Notes: generated from the letters alone by a model not told the origin. Numbered from the stretch's first letter, positions 7,133-16,346 are shown. The stretch: DNA of 64,000 bases from Nocardia ninae NBRC 108245 (GCF_007990755.1 NZ_BJXA01000001.1:186001-250000); one strand, 5' to 3'. Numbers and translations are program-made.

Positions 7133-9415
7133 ATGCCTTTTGCCGAATCCGCTGTTTCCACCGATGTCATCCGGGTCGCGGGAGCCAGCGAGCACAATCT
7201 GCGCGACGTGTCGCTGGAAATCCCCAAGAACAAGATCACCGTGTTCACCGGAGTGTCCGGGTCCGGCAAGTCCTCGATCGTGTTCGACACGATCGCGGTG
7301 GAGTCCCAGCGCCAGCTCTATGCCACGTTCCCGGCGTTCATCCTGAACTTCTTGCCCCGTTACGAACGCCCGCACGCCGAGGCGATGGAGAATCTGACCG
7401 CACCGGTGATCATCGACCAGCAGCCCGTCGGTGGTGGCCCGCGCTCGACGGTGGGCACGATGACCGACATCTTCTCGATGGTGCGCGCGATGTTCGCCCG
7501 ATTCGGTTCGCCCTCAGCGGGTTTCGTCTACAACTACTCGTTCAACGTGCCCCAGGGCATGTGCCCGGACTGCGACGGCCTCGGTATCACGGTGCGCGCG
7601 GATCCGGATCGGCTGCTGGATCGGACCAAGTCGCTCAACGAGGGTGCGATCCTGCTGCCCGGCTACGGGGTCGGCAGCGGAGAATGGCAGCTCTACGGCA
7701 CTTCGGGCCGGTTCGATCCGGACAAGAAACTCGCCGACTACACCGCCGAGGAGTTCGAGGACCTGTTGCACGGCTCCGGCGGCAAGGTGGAACTGACCTT
7801 CGCCAAGGGCACCTGGAAGGCCAATTACGAGGGCATCGCCACCAAGTTCACCCGTACCAGGCTGCAACGCGACACCTCCACGTTGAGCGAGAAGACCCGC
7901 GAGCAGATGCGGCAGTTCCTCACCGAGGGGATCTGCCCGACCTGTCACGGCGCCCGGCTCAACGCGGCGGCGCTGGCCACGAAGATCAACGGCCGCAATA
8001 TCGCCGACTGGGCCGGCTTGCAGATCACCGACCTGATGGTGGTGCTCGACGAGATCACCGATCCGGCCGCGGTCGGGCTGGCCGCCGCGATCCGGACCTC
8101 GCTGCAGCGGGTCGCCGACATCGGGCTGGGCTATCTGAGCCTGGACCGGCCGACCTCGACGTTGTCCGGTGGTGAGGGGCAGCGGCTGAAGATGATCAAG
8201 CATCTGTCGAGCACGCTGATCGGGATGACCTACATTTTCGACGAACCGAGCGTCGGGCTGCATCCGCGCGACGTCGGCCGGTTGAACGATCTGCTGAAGG
8301 CGTTGCGGGACAAGGGCAACACGGTGCTCGTGGTCGAGCACGACCCCGACGTCATCCAGATCGCCGACCACGTCGTCGATGTCGGGCCGCGCGCGGGCCT
8401 GCACGGTGGGCAGGTGGTGTTCGAGGGCAGCTTCGCCGAGCTGCGGGCCGCCGACACCCCGACCGGCGCCGGGCTGCGCAGGCCGTTCCGCGTGAAGGAC
8501 ACCTTCCGGGCGGCCACGGGTGAGTTGCTGATCGAGCACGCCGATCTACACAACCTCAAGGATGTGACCGTCGGGATCCCGACCGGCATCCTGACCTCGA
8601 TCACCGGGGTGGCCGGCTCCGGCAAGAGCAGCCTGATCCGGGATGTGTTCGTGGTCGAACACCCCGAGGCGATCTTCGTCGACCAGTCGGCCATCGCCGC
8701 GTCCTCGCGGTCGACGCCCGCGACCTACCTGGGGCTGATGGATCCGATCCGCAAGCTGTTCGCCAAGGCGACCGGGGAGTCGCCGGGGCTGTTCAGCTTC
8801 AACTCCGCGGGAGCGTGCAAGCAGTGTGAGGGTCGCGGGGTGATCATCACCGAGATCGCCTACATGGATCCGGTGACCACCCACTGCGATGCCTGCGACG
8901 GCCGCCGCTTCTCCGACGACGTGCTCGCACTGACCTTGCGCGGCAAGTCGATCGCCGACGTGCTGGAGTTGACCGCGGAAGAGGCGCTGGTGTTCTTCTC
9001 GGAGAAAGCACTGAATGCCAAGTTGCGCACCATGAACGAGGTCGGGCTGGACTACCTGAGTCTCGGCCAGGCCATGAGCACCCTGTCCGGTGGTGAACGT
9101 CAGCGGATCAAACTCGCCACCCAGCTGCAGAACACCGGCTCGATCTACGTGCTCGACGAACCCACCACCGGCCTGCACATGTCCGACGTGGACACCTTGC
9201 TCGCCCTGCTCGATGGTCTGGTGGACCGCGGCAACACGGTGGTAGTGATCGAACACAACCTCGATGTGGTTGCGCACTCGGACTGGGTGATCGACCTGGG
9301 TCCCGACGGCGGCAAGGCGGGTGGTGAAGTCGTGTTCACCGGCACCCCCGCCGAACTCTTGGATCACCCGACCTCGCTGACGGGGCAGTACTTGCGGAAG
9401 TACAAGGAGGCGTAG
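7133..9415 (+). CDS. UvrA-like excinuclease ATPase paralogue (DrrC-type)
   Basis: A 760-residue protein with two ABC ATPase halves like UvrA. Half one has Walker A GVSGSGKSS near residue 42 and signature LSGGEGQRLK near 348. Half two has Walker A GVAGSGKSS near 487 and LSGGERQRIKLA near 645, followed by VLDEPTTGLH. Zinc-finger CxxC pairs are present (CPDC, CPTC, CKQC, CDAC). It is clearly shorter than canonical UvrA (~950 residues) and matches the length of DrrC, a UvrA-like self-resistance protein from daunorubicin producers. A role in protecting or repairing DNA from drugs is plausible but not proven. The start at 7133 follows two copies of TGTCGGTAT. Confidence 0.93.
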   Translation: MPFAESAVSTDVIRVAGASEHNLRDVSLEIPKNKITVFTGVSGSGKSSIVFDTIAVESQRQLYATFPAFILNFLPRYERPHAEAMENLTAPVIIDQQPVGGGPRSTVGTMTDIFSMVRAMFARFGSPSAGFVYNYSFNVPQGMCPDCDGLGITVRADPDRLLDRTKSLNEGAILLPGYGVGSGEWQLYGTSGRFDPDKKLADYTAEEFEDLLHGSGGKVELTFAKGTWKANYEGIATKFTRTRLQRDTSTLSEKTREQMRQFLTEGICPTCHGARLNAAALATKINGRNIADWAGLQITDLMVVLDEITDPAAVGLAAAIRTSLQRVADIGLGYLSLDRPTSTLSGGEGQRLKMIKHLSSTLIGMTYIFDEPSVGLHPRDVGRLNDLLKALRDKGNTVLVVEHDPDVIQIADHVVDVGPRAGLHGGQVVFEGSFAELRAADTPTGAGLRRPFRVKDTFRAATGELLIEHADLHNLKDVTVGIPTGILTSITGVAGSGKSSLIRDVFVVEHPEAIFVDQSAIAASSRSTPATYLGLMDPIRKLFAKATGESPGLFSFNSAGACKQCEGRGVIITEIAYMDPVTTHCDACDGRRFSDDVLALTLRGKSIADVLELTAEEALVFFSEKALNAKLRTMNEVGLDYLSLGQAMSTLSGGERQRIKLATQLQNTGSIYVLDEPTTGLHMSDVDTLLALLDGLVDRGNTVVVIEHNLDVVAHSDWVIDLGPDGGKAGGEVVFTGTPAELLDHPTSLTGQYLRKYKEA

Positions 9416-9663
9416 CGCGTCGGCAGACCCGCCGTGGGGTCGCGCGCTCAGAGATCTCCCCGGCTGCGCTGACCCCGGTCGTTCGATGCCCGGATAGTGC
9501 TGAGCGCGTTGGGTGGGGTTCCCGGCTTTCTCTTCCGCGACCGGGGATGGGCCAGGCGAAAGTTTCTGCGGGAGGACTGCTGTGGTGCTGTCTCGGGATT
9601 CGCCTATGTACCCCGCCGGCCAGTACGCGGCCAGCAGCTGCGCCGGAGAGGAACATGATCAGC

Positions 9664-9711
9664 GGGACATGGTGGTGGCAAAGTGCGAGAACAGCCCGCC
9701 GTTGTGTCCCG
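9664..9711 (+). repeat. Dispersed GGGACAT...TGTCCC element, copy A
   Basis: A ~47-bp imperfect palindrome that begins GGGACATGGTGGTGGCAA and ends GTTGTGTCCC. A second partial copy (GGGACATCGTGGCG) begins near 9737. It sits in the 342-bp convergent gap between the UvrA-like and GMC genes. Nothing else is evident in that gap. Confidence 0.75.
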
Positions 9712-9757
9712 TTGATCATGCAACCGCGCTACTGACGGGACATCGTGGCGATTTCGA

Positions 9758-11533
9758 TTAGAGGCCTAGTTGGGCCAGGCGGGTGGTGATGCGGGGGTCG
9801 GTGGTGACGATGGGTGCTTCCTTGTCGACCCAGGGGTCGCCGCCGAAGTAGAGCTGGAACAGTTTTTCCGCGGTGCGGGTGGCGAGTGCTTGGGTGGACA
9901 GGGTGGGGTTGGGGCCGCCGAGGGAGTTGGGGAGGGCGGAGTTGTCGGCGATGAAGAGGCGTTTGACCCAGCGGGCTTCGGCGTTGGCGTCGAGGACCGA
10001 GTCCGCGGCCGAGGTGCCCATGCGCATCGAGGAGTGCACATGCAGAAGCAGTGGCGCCCAGTCCATTCGGTAGACCCGCTTGGCACCGGCGGCGCGCATG
10101 ATCTCCGCGGCGCGCCACGCCATGAACTCACGGTTGGCGAGGGTTTGCGGTTTGCGTTGCCGGCGTGCGACGTCGATTTTGGCGGGTGCGCCGTTCTCGT
10201 CGGCGGGGAACAGCGACGGGGTGATCCGGTTGCCGGGTTCGACGTGGTCGTCGGTGATGACCAGGAAGTTCAGCAGGTGGTCGATGCCGCCGGCGAGCAG
10301 ATCCAGGAGTTCGTTGCCGACCAGGCGGCCCGCGCGCCCGTCCCAGGGGCCGGTCGGGCCGCGGCCGTTGTCGTAGACCCCGCGAACTCCGCTGTCGGAC
10401 AGGCACATCGAGAAGGCCTGGATGGCGGGGGTGAGGCCGACGTTCTCGATGCCGCCGTGGCCGGGGAATTCGATGCGGGCCGCGGAGTTGGCGCCTTTGG
10501 AGTTGCCGGTGTATTCGTCGAAGGCGCCGACGACCCAGTCGAGGAAATGGTCGGTGTGGCCGCGGCCCACCCAGTCGTTGGGGTTGGGCAGGCCGCTGTT
10601 GAACCACAGCCGTGGGCTCTCGGTCGCGCCGCCGGCCAGCACCACAGCCGTGGCGTCTTCGGTGAATTGTTCGCCGGTGGTGTTGTTGCGCCAGGTCACC
10701 CCGGTCGCCACCACTTCGTTGCCGTGTTGGTGGGAGTTGATCGCGGTGGCGAAGGAATCCGCGATCAGCTCGACCGGTTTGCCGCCGGGGCGGACCGCGT
10801 CCGCGGCGAGACCGAGCGGTATGTAGCTGTTGTCGGTGGAGCGTTTGGCGACCAGGTTGCGGGGCGCGTGGATCGGTTCGTAGCAGCCTTGGAAGCAGTG
10901 GCCGCAGAATGTGCAGCCAGTCGCGGCGGGGTAGGTGAGCAGATCGGCGCGGTCGGTGCGGCCGGCGTTGCCGCCTGGCTGGAGGATCGCGTTCTGTTGT
11001 GGCCGGAAGGCGATGCCGGTGGTGTTGCGTGAGGTTTGTACGGAGAGTCCGGCGTTTTCGCAGCCGCGGAAGGTGAGTGCTTCCTTGGTGCCCATGGCCG
11101 CGGTCTGCACCGGCAGGGTCGCCTCGACCCACTCCAGGTAGGGCACGAATTCGGCGTAGCTGAAGGGAAATTCGTGCTCGCGATCGTAGGCTGCGGCGTC
11201 CTGACCTGAATAGCCTTGGAAGACACCGGGATACGGGCGGGGGCAGTTGCCGAAATAGTGGGCGGTGGTGCCGCCGACTCCGGACAGTTGCCAGGCGTAG
11301 AGGTTCGACGCCCACTCCCGAAACCACCCCGGTTTCCGGCGATCCTGCGGGCCGAAGCGCAGGAAACCATCGTTGGGATTGTTGGCGTCGTTCTCCGCGT
11401 GCGACCACTGCGATCGGGGTGCGGCGTGGCGCGGACCGCCTTCCAGCAGCAGCACATCCAGTCCACGCCCGGCCAGCTCGGCGGCGATCACCGGGCCGCC
11501 GCCGCCCGCGCCGATCACGATGACATCACGCAT
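9758..11533 (-). CDS. GMC family oxidoreductase (large FAD subunit)
   Basis: A 591-residue FAD enzyme of the glucose-methanol-choline family. Residues 4-33 form the FAD-binding site (VIVIGAGGGGPVIAAEL...LLLEGG). Further family features are GVGGTTAHYFGNCPRP, ATGCTFCGHCFQGCYEP (a Cys-rich insert), LAGGATESPRLWFNSGLPNP and the C-terminal HSSMRMGTSAADSVLD with the catalytic His, then LPNSLGGPNPTLSTQALATRTAEKL. The CxxCGxCxxGC cluster and the partner gene resemble multi-subunit dehydrogenases rather than oxidases. It overlaps the upstream Tat-signal gene by 8 bp, so the two are translationally coupled. The substrate is unknown (sugar, sterol or alcohol). Confidence 0.92.
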   Translation of the reverse strand: MRDVIVIGAGGGGPVIAAELAGRGLDVLLLEGGPRHAAPRSQWSHAENDANNPNDGFLRFGPQDRRKPGWFREWASNLYAWQLSGVGGTTAHYFGNCPRPYPGVFQGYSGQDAAAYDREHEFPFSYAEFVPYLEWVEATLPVQTAAMGTKEALTFRGCENAGLSVQTSRNTTGIAFRPQQNAILQPGGNAGRTDRADLLTYPAATGCTFCGHCFQGCYEPIHAPRNLVAKRSTDNSYIPLGLAADAVRPGGKPVELIADSFATAINSHQHGNEVVATGVTWRNNTTGEQFTEDATAVVLAGGATESPRLWFNSGLPNPNDWVGRGHTDHFLDWVVGAFDEYTGNSKGANSAARIEFPGHGGIENVGLTPAIQAFSMCLSDSGVRGVYDNGRGPTGPWDGRAGRLVGNELLDLLAGGIDHLLNFLVITDDHVEPGNRITPSLFPADENGAPAKIDVARRQRKPQTLANREFMAWRAAEIMRAAGAKRVYRMDWAPLLLHVHSSMRMGTSAADSVLDANAEARWVKRLFIADNSALPNSLGGPNPTLSTQALATRTAEKLFQLYFGGDPWVDKEAPIVTTDPRITTRLAQLGL

Positions 11534-12407
11534 CCGCCGGTACCTCCCTGCGCCCTTGGTAATAGCCGATCAGTTCGGGTTGGCCCTCGACCAGCCCGTC
11601 CGGGCGGTACCCGGTGATCTCCCACGACGGTGGCCGCGCGGTCACGGTGCGCGCGACCGGGTCGAACATCTCCATTTCGGAGTAGACGCTGAAGGCCGCG
11701 GCTTCGAGGATGAGCCCGCCCGCGAAGCGCAGGAATCCGGTGCCGGTGCCGCGCAACGGTCCGGGCAGTGCGCGGTCGACGATCGAGACCAGGGCAGGGA
11801 TCGGGCGTTCGAGCAGTTCGAGGACACGGCATTTGTCGTGCAGGCTCAGCCGGGAGAACGGGGATCCCAGCGGGCCGACCAGGGTGGCGGGTGCGACAAG
11901 CAGTGCACCGAAGTTCAGCGCCAGCGTCAGCAGAACCGACAGCGGCAGCACCCGATCGGAGTAGCGGTAGCCCAGCGCCTGATCGATACGCCAACCTTGC
12001 TCTGGAGTGACACCGAGCAGTTGGGGTGCCGGTATGCCGAGCTCGTCCAAGGCTTGGGCGAAACCCAGGGCCAGCGGTCTGGTCAGCTGATCGCCTGCGG
12101 CCAAATAGTTGTCGAACAGGTCGCGCATGAACTCACCGCCCCCGGCCTCGATCGGACCCGGCCCGGGCCGCGGCGTGCCCTGCATCCGCGACCATTCGTC
12201 CGGTCCGGGGAACACCATCACGCAAACCCCACGCAGGGTATCGAGCACCACGGCGTCGACGGCGGCGAACGGGCTCGCACGCGCCACCGGGGATGCGATG
12301 GCGCCAAGCGCCAGTGCGCCCGCGCCCGTGCAGGCCATGAACCAGGCCATCCGCGTGAGGAAGTCCCGGCGATCGACACCCGCGAGAGCACGATCCTCGT
12401 TCGACAT
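11526..12407 (-). CDS. Tat-signal small subunit partner of the GMC oxidoreductase
   Basis: A 293-residue protein with a twin-arginine signal (DRRDFLTRMAWFMACTGAGA) ending near ASPVARA. The mature part (TLRGVCVMVFPGPDEW, a helical C-terminus, SWEITGYRPDGLVEGQPEL) resembles the hitch-hiker subunit of gluconate dehydrogenase and FAD glucose dehydrogenase complexes (gluconate 2-dehydrogenase subunit 3-like). Since the GMC subunit has no signal of its own, it is probably exported with this protein through Tat. The ATG at 12407 has a purine-rich GGGGG site upstream; the open frame extends further but lacks a signal. The gene order (small subunit first, 8-bp overlap) supports a complex. Confidence 0.82.
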   Translation of the reverse strand: MSNEDRALAGVDRRDFLTRMAWFMACTGAGALALGAIASPVARASPFAAVDAVVLDTLRGVCVMVFPGPDEWSRMQGTPRPGPGPIEAGGGEFMRDLFDNYLAAGDQLTRPLALGFAQALDELGIPAPQLLGVTPEQGWRIDQALGYRYSDRVLPLSVLLTLALNFGALLVAPATLVGPLGSPFSRLSLHDKCRVLELLERPIPALVSIVDRALPGPLRGTGTGFLRFAGGLILEAAAFSVYSEMEMFDPVARTVTARPPSWEITGYRPDGLVEGQPELIGYYQGRREVPADA

Positions 12408-12680
12408 CGCGACCCCCTGTGCTCGGAGTCCGGAATGGCCTTGTTTCACGGTATCGGCGTCGCGGCGGCCGGCTGGGCGGACTGCGCGATAATCGTCGCA
12501 TTGCACAACCCCGGTCGGCCTCCAATTGTGAACGGCCCCAAGGGATCTAGTATGCGCGCTGGGTATTCGGGTGGCGGGCCGCACCCGAAAACACTGGCGA
12601 AACCCCGCGCGGCACGGCAATTCACGCATGCCGCACCGACGCAGCAGTAGCCCTCCGAATGGGCGGCATACGTCTACGCC

Positions 12681-12747
12681 GTTTCACCGACAGGATCGCC
12701 GTGGTGACGGTGCGGCACAGGGCATCGGTGCGGTCACCGCGCTGCGG
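12681..12747 (+). pseudogene. Broken 67-bp copy of the 5' end of an SDR gene
   Basis: This stretch repeats codons 3-25 of the SDR gene whose start is at 19304, but on the other strand. The shared run begins CGTTTCACCGACAGGATCGC. It differs by one deleted base (which breaks the frame) and two substitutions. The match stops abruptly on both sides. The rest of the 530-bp gap from 12408 holds no gene that I can support. Confidence 0.8.
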
Positions 12748-12937
12748 ACCGGGCGGTTGATGCGGGGCGTCCTACTGTGCGCCGCCGATTGCACCGCAGT
12801 GACGATGCGCCGGGGACAACCCCACTCGCCCAAGGTGCGCGATTTCCTTACGCGGGCCGAGCGGTGATCGGTGGATGAGTGGGTACCTCGGCAGGAGTCC
12901 AGGGGTTGACCGCTGGATAACTAGGAGTACGCTCAGA

Positions 12938-12953
12938 AATGAGTCCACTCATT
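12938..12953. promoter_or_regulatory. Probable TetR operator of the oleate hydratase operon
   Basis: A 16-bp palindrome, AATGAGT-CC-ACTCATT, between a TTGACC box at 12906 and the GGAGG ribosome site at 12957. Its place over the likely transcription start fits autorepression by the TetR protein encoded next. Confidence 0.7.
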
Positions 12954-12971
12954 ATTGGAGGTGTTGCGGTG

Positions 12972-13616
12972 ATGACCACGCCGGAAGCGGCAGCCACCGG
13001 CCGCCGGGTGCGCAACATGCGCGACAAGCAGTCGCGCATTTTCGAGGCCGCGGCCGCGTTGTTCGCCGAGCGTGGTTTCGACAGTGTCACCACTCAGCAG
13101 ATCTCCGATCGCGCGGACGTGGCGGCGGGCACGTTGTTCCGGTACGCGTCGTCCAAGGGCGAACTGCTGCTGATGGTCTACAACGAGGAGTTCCGCACAG
13201 CACTCGAGCTGGGCGAACAGGAGTCGCGCACGGAAGGCGATCCGGTGCGGGCGGTGCTGGCCATGGTGCGCCCGATTCTGGAAGCCGCGGACCGCCGCGT
13301 GGAGAACACGGTGGTGTATCAGCGCGAGTTGCTCTTCGGTGGACCCACCGAGCAGTACCGCGCCGAGGGCCTGGCCTTGGTCGCCCGGCTGGAGACGATG
13401 ATCGCCGAACGGCTCACCGCGGGTGTGACAGCTCGCGAGACCGAGGCGAAAGGTCTGTTCGCCCGTGCATTGCTGGCGGGACGCAGCGTATTCGCTGTGC
13501 TGCATCTCATCCTGGCCCGGCCGTCGACCGGCGCGCATCCCGGCCGCGACGCGACCGGTGACCTGCATGACCAGATAGCCCAGATCGTGGCGGGTTACTT
13601 CGCCTCGATCGACTGA
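12972..13616 (+). CDS. TetR family transcriptional regulator of the oleate operon
   Basis: A ~214-residue TetR repressor. The N-terminal helix-turn-helix reads RIFEAAAALFAERGFDSVTTQQISDRADVAAGTLFRYASSKGELL. The C-terminal part is a variable ligand-binding helical bundle (RAVLAMVRPILEAADRR...ARALLAGRSVFAVLHLIL). An earlier ATG at 12939 lies inside the palindromic operator, while GTG 12969 or ATG 12972 follow a GGAGG site at 12957, so I use 12972. It is the first gene of a TetR-dehydrogenase-hydratase operon (47-bp and 48-bp gaps) and probably senses a fatty acid or its CoA ester (inference). Confidence 0.9.
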   Translation: MTTPEAAATGRRVRNMRDKQSRIFEAAAALFAERGFDSVTTQQISDRADVAAGTLFRYASSKGELLLMVYNEEFRTALELGEQESRTEGDPVRAVLAMVRPILEAADRRVENTVVYQRELLFGGPTEQYRAEGLALVARLETMIAERLTAGVTARETEAKGLFARALLAGRSVFAVLHLILARPSTGAHPGRDATGDLHDQIAQIVAGYFASID

Positions 13617-13663
13617 GTGGACGTCGAGGGGCGAACCTCGCCTCCGGCAGGAAGGAGAACACC

Positions 13664-14515
13664 ATGAGCATCCGTAAGGTGACCGTTCTCGGTACCGGGG
13701 TCCTCGGTTCGCAGATCGCATTCCAGACCGCGTTCAGCGGATTCGAGGTCACGGCCTACGACATCAACGACGACGCGCTCAAGGCGGCCAACGAGCGCTT
13801 CGCCAAGCTGGTGTCGATCTACCGCGACGAGGTCGACGGCGCCGGTGACGGCAAAGCCGAAAAGGCCGCGGACTCCATCGTTCTGACCGCTGATCTGGCC
13901 GAGGCCGTCAAGGACGCCGACCTGGTCATCGAGGCGGTGCCCGAGGTGGTGAAGATCAAGCAGGAGACCTACCAGAAGCTCAGCGAATTGGCCCCGCACC
14001 GGACCATTTTCGCCACCAACTCCTCCACCTTGCTGCCCAGCGACCTCAAGGAGTCCACCGGGCGTCCTGACCGGTTCCTCGCACTGCATTTCGCCAACGA
14101 CGTGTGGCGCTACAACACCGCCGAGGTGATGGGCACCAAGGACACCGATCCGGAGGTGTTCCGTGCGGTCGCCGAGTTCGCCGAGGCGATCGGCATGGTG
14201 CCGATCGAGTTGCACAAGGAGAAGGCCGGTTACGTGGTCAACTCGCTGCTGGTGCCGCTGTTGAACTCCGCGATGGCGCTGAGCGCGGGCGGCTATGCCG
14301 ATCCCGAAGCAGTCGACAAGACCTGGCGTATCGCCACCGGCGCCCCGTTCGGCCCGTTCCAGATGATCGACGTCATCGGCCTCAACACCCCGTACAACAT
14401 CCTGGTCAACAGCGACGACGACGGCAAGAAGCTCGCGGCGTGGCTCAAGGACAACTACATCGACAAGGGCAAGCTCGGCAAGTCCAGCGGTGAGGGCTTC
14501 TACAAGTACTCGTAA
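13664..14515 (+). CDS. 3-hydroxyacyl-CoA dehydrogenase (3-hydroxybutyryl-CoA dehydrogenase type)
   Basis: A 283-residue NAD+-dependent dehydrogenase. The Rossmann motif is VTVLGTGVLGSQIAFQTAFSGFEVTAYD (residues ~6-33), followed by ADLVIEAVPEVVKIKQETY, TNSSTLLPSDL, and LALHFANDVW with the catalytic His. The C-terminal domain shows KAGYVVNSLLVPLLNSAM and GAPFGPFQMIDVIGL. It acts in fatty-acid beta-oxidation or related hydroxyacyl metabolism in the cytoplasm. The NAD-binding loop and HF(A)N variant place it with the short, stand-alone members. The neighbouring oleate hydratase suggests a role in hydroxy-fatty-acid use. ATG at 13664 with AAGGAG upstream. Confidence 0.93.
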   Translation: MSIRKVTVLGTGVLGSQIAFQTAFSGFEVTAYDINDDALKAANERFAKLVSIYRDEVDGAGDGKAEKAADSIVLTADLAEAVKDADLVIEAVPEVVKIKQETYQKLSELAPHRTIFATNSSTLLPSDLKESTGRPDRFLALHFANDVWRYNTAEVMGTKDTDPEVFRAVAEFAEAIGMVPIELHKEKAGYVVNSLLVPLLNSAMALSAGGYADPEAVDKTWRIATGAPFGPFQMIDVIGLNTPYNILVNSDDDGKKLAAWLKDNYIDKGKLGKSSGEGFYKYS

Positions 14516-14563
14516 ACGCTTGCGCAGCAAGTAATTCCGAACCATTTTCAGGAGAGGGGTCAC

Positions 14564-16333
14564 ATGTACTACAGCAGCGGCAACTACGAGGCCTTTGCCC
14601 GACCGCGCAAGCCCGAGGGTGTGCAGGACAAGACGGCGTGGTTCGTCGGAGCGGGGCTGGCCTCGCTGTCGGGTGCGGCGTTCCTCATCCGGGACGGTCA
14701 GATGTCGGGTGACAAGATCACCGTGTTCGAGCGGTTGAAGCTGCCCGGTGGCGCGCTCGACGGCATCAAGGAACCGAAGAAGGGTTTCGTGATCCGCGGT
14801 GGCCGCGAGATGGAGAACCATTTCGAATGCCTGTGGGATCTGTTCCGGTCGGTGCCCTCGATGGAGATCGACGGGGCCAGCGTCCTGGACGAGTTCTATT
14901 GGCTGAACAAGGACGACCCCAACTCCTCGCTGCAGCGCGCCACCGAGAAGCGCGGCCAGGACGCGCACACCGACGGCTTGTTCACGCTGAGCAACAAGGC
15001 GCAGAAGGACATGATCAAGGTGTTCCTCGCCGCGCCGGAGGAGATGGAGAACAAGCGCATCGACGAGGTCTTCGGCGAGGACTTCCTGCAGAGCAACTTC
15101 TGGCTGTACTGGCGCACGATGTTCGCCTTCGAGGAGTGGCACAGCGCGCTGGAGATGAAGTTGTATCTGCATCGCTTCATCCACCACATCGGTGGTCTGC
15201 CCGATTTCTCGGCGTTGAAGTTCACCAAATACAACCAGTACGAGTCGCTGGTGTTGCCGCTGTATCGGTGGCTGCTCGATCAGGGCGTGACGTTCCGGTT
15301 CGATACCGAGATCACCGACATCGACTTCCATCTGACCCGGGAACGCAAGCAGGCCACCAAGATCCACTGGGTCTCGGAGGGCGCCGAGGGCAGTGTCGAG
15401 CTGGGCGAGAACGATCTGCTGTTCACCACGATCGGCTCGCTCACCGAGAACTCCAACGACGGCGATCACCACACGCCGGCCAAGCTGCTCGACGGTCCGG
15501 CGCCGGCGTGGGATCTGTGGCGGCGGATCGCGGCCAAGGACCCCTCGTTCGGGCACCCCGATGTGTTCGGTGGGCATATTCCGGAGACCAAATGGGAGTC
15601 GGCGACGGTCACCACGCTCGATGAGCGCATCCCCGGGTATATCCAGAAGATCTGTAAGCGTGATCCGTTCAGCGGGAAGGTCGTCACCGGCGGCATCGTC
15701 ACGGTGAAGGACTCGAGCTGGTTGATGAGCTGGACGGTGAACCGGCAGCCGCATTTCAAGCAGCAGCCCAAGGATCAGATCGTGGTCTGGGTCTACTCGC
15801 TGTTCGTTGATGTGCCCGGCGATTACGTCAAGAAGCCGATGAGCGCATGCACCGGCGAGGAAATCACCCAGGAATGGCTCTATCACATGGGTGTGCCGGA
15901 AGCCGAAATCGGTGAGCTGGCCGCGAATTCGGCCAAATGTGTGCCGGTGATGATGCCGTACGTGACGGCGTTCTTCATGCCGCGCCAGGCCGGTGACCGT
16001 CCGGACGTGGTGCCGCAGGGTTCGGTGAACTTCGCGTTCATCGGCCAGTTCGCCGAGTCGACCCGCGATTGCATCTTCACCACCGAATACTCGGTGCGCA
16101 CCGCGATGGAGGCGTCCTATCAGCTGCTCGGTATCGAGCGCGGCGTGCCGGAGGTCTACAACTCGACCTACGACGTGCGCAAACTGCTGGCCGCGACGAG
16201 CCGACTACGCGACGGGGACGAGCTGCACATCCCCGGGCCGGACGTGCTGCGCAAGAAGTTGATGAAGAAGCTGGAGTCGACCGAGATCGGAGTCATGCTC
16301 GAGGAGTATGGGCTGGTCGCGGACAAGAAGTAG
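14564..16333 (+). CDS. ohyA: Oleate hydratase
   Basis: A 589-residue FAD protein of the myosin-cross-reactive-antigen family, which adds water to the cis-9 double bond of unsaturated fatty acids to give 10-hydroxy acids. The FAD site is AWFVGAGLASLSGAAFLIRDG (residues ~25-45). Hallmarks include VIRGGREMENHFECLWDLFRSVPS, NKAQKDMIKVFLAAPEEME, FWLYWRTMFAFEEWHSALEMKLYLHRFIHHIGGL, and GQFAESTRDCIFTTEYSVRTAMEA. Length and motif order match the family. It begins with an ATG at 14564 after AGGAGAGG. It is the last gene of the TetR-HCDH-hydratase operon and is followed by a classic terminator. Roles in detoxifying host or environmental unsaturated fatty acids are known in other bacteria. Confidence 0.95.
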   Translation: MYYSSGNYEAFARPRKPEGVQDKTAWFVGAGLASLSGAAFLIRDGQMSGDKITVFERLKLPGGALDGIKEPKKGFVIRGGREMENHFECLWDLFRSVPSMEIDGASVLDEFYWLNKDDPNSSLQRATEKRGQDAHTDGLFTLSNKAQKDMIKVFLAAPEEMENKRIDEVFGEDFLQSNFWLYWRTMFAFEEWHSALEMKLYLHRFIHHIGGLPDFSALKFTKYNQYESLVLPLYRWLLDQGVTFRFDTEITDIDFHLTRERKQATKIHWVSEGAEGSVELGENDLLFTTIGSLTENSNDGDHHTPAKLLDGPAPAWDLWRRIAAKDPSFGHPDVFGGHIPETKWESATVTTLDERIPGYIQKICKRDPFSGKVVTGGIVTVKDSSWLMSWTVNRQPHFKQQPKDQIVVWVYSLFVDVPGDYVKKPMSACTGEEITQEWLYHMGVPEAEIGELAANSAKCVPVMMPYVTAFFMPRQAGDRPDVVPQGSVNFAFIGQFAESTRDCIFTTEYSVRTAMEASYQLLGIERGVPEVYNSTYDVRKLLAATSRLRDGDELHIPGPDVLRKKLMKKLESTEIGVMLEEYGLVADKK

Positions 16334-16346
16334 TTTCGGCGGTTCG

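Noticed and set aside
9770-11032. 420-residue plus-strand frame opposite the GMC gene
   Set aside because: Antisense shadow rich in Gly, Val and Arg with no domain; the minus-strand GMC gene has clear motifs.
13595-15886. 763-residue open frame on the minus strand
   Set aside because: It runs opposite the dehydrogenase and oleate hydratase genes, is rich in Arg/His/Leu/Gly with no recognised domain, and is typical of long antisense frames in high-GC DNA.
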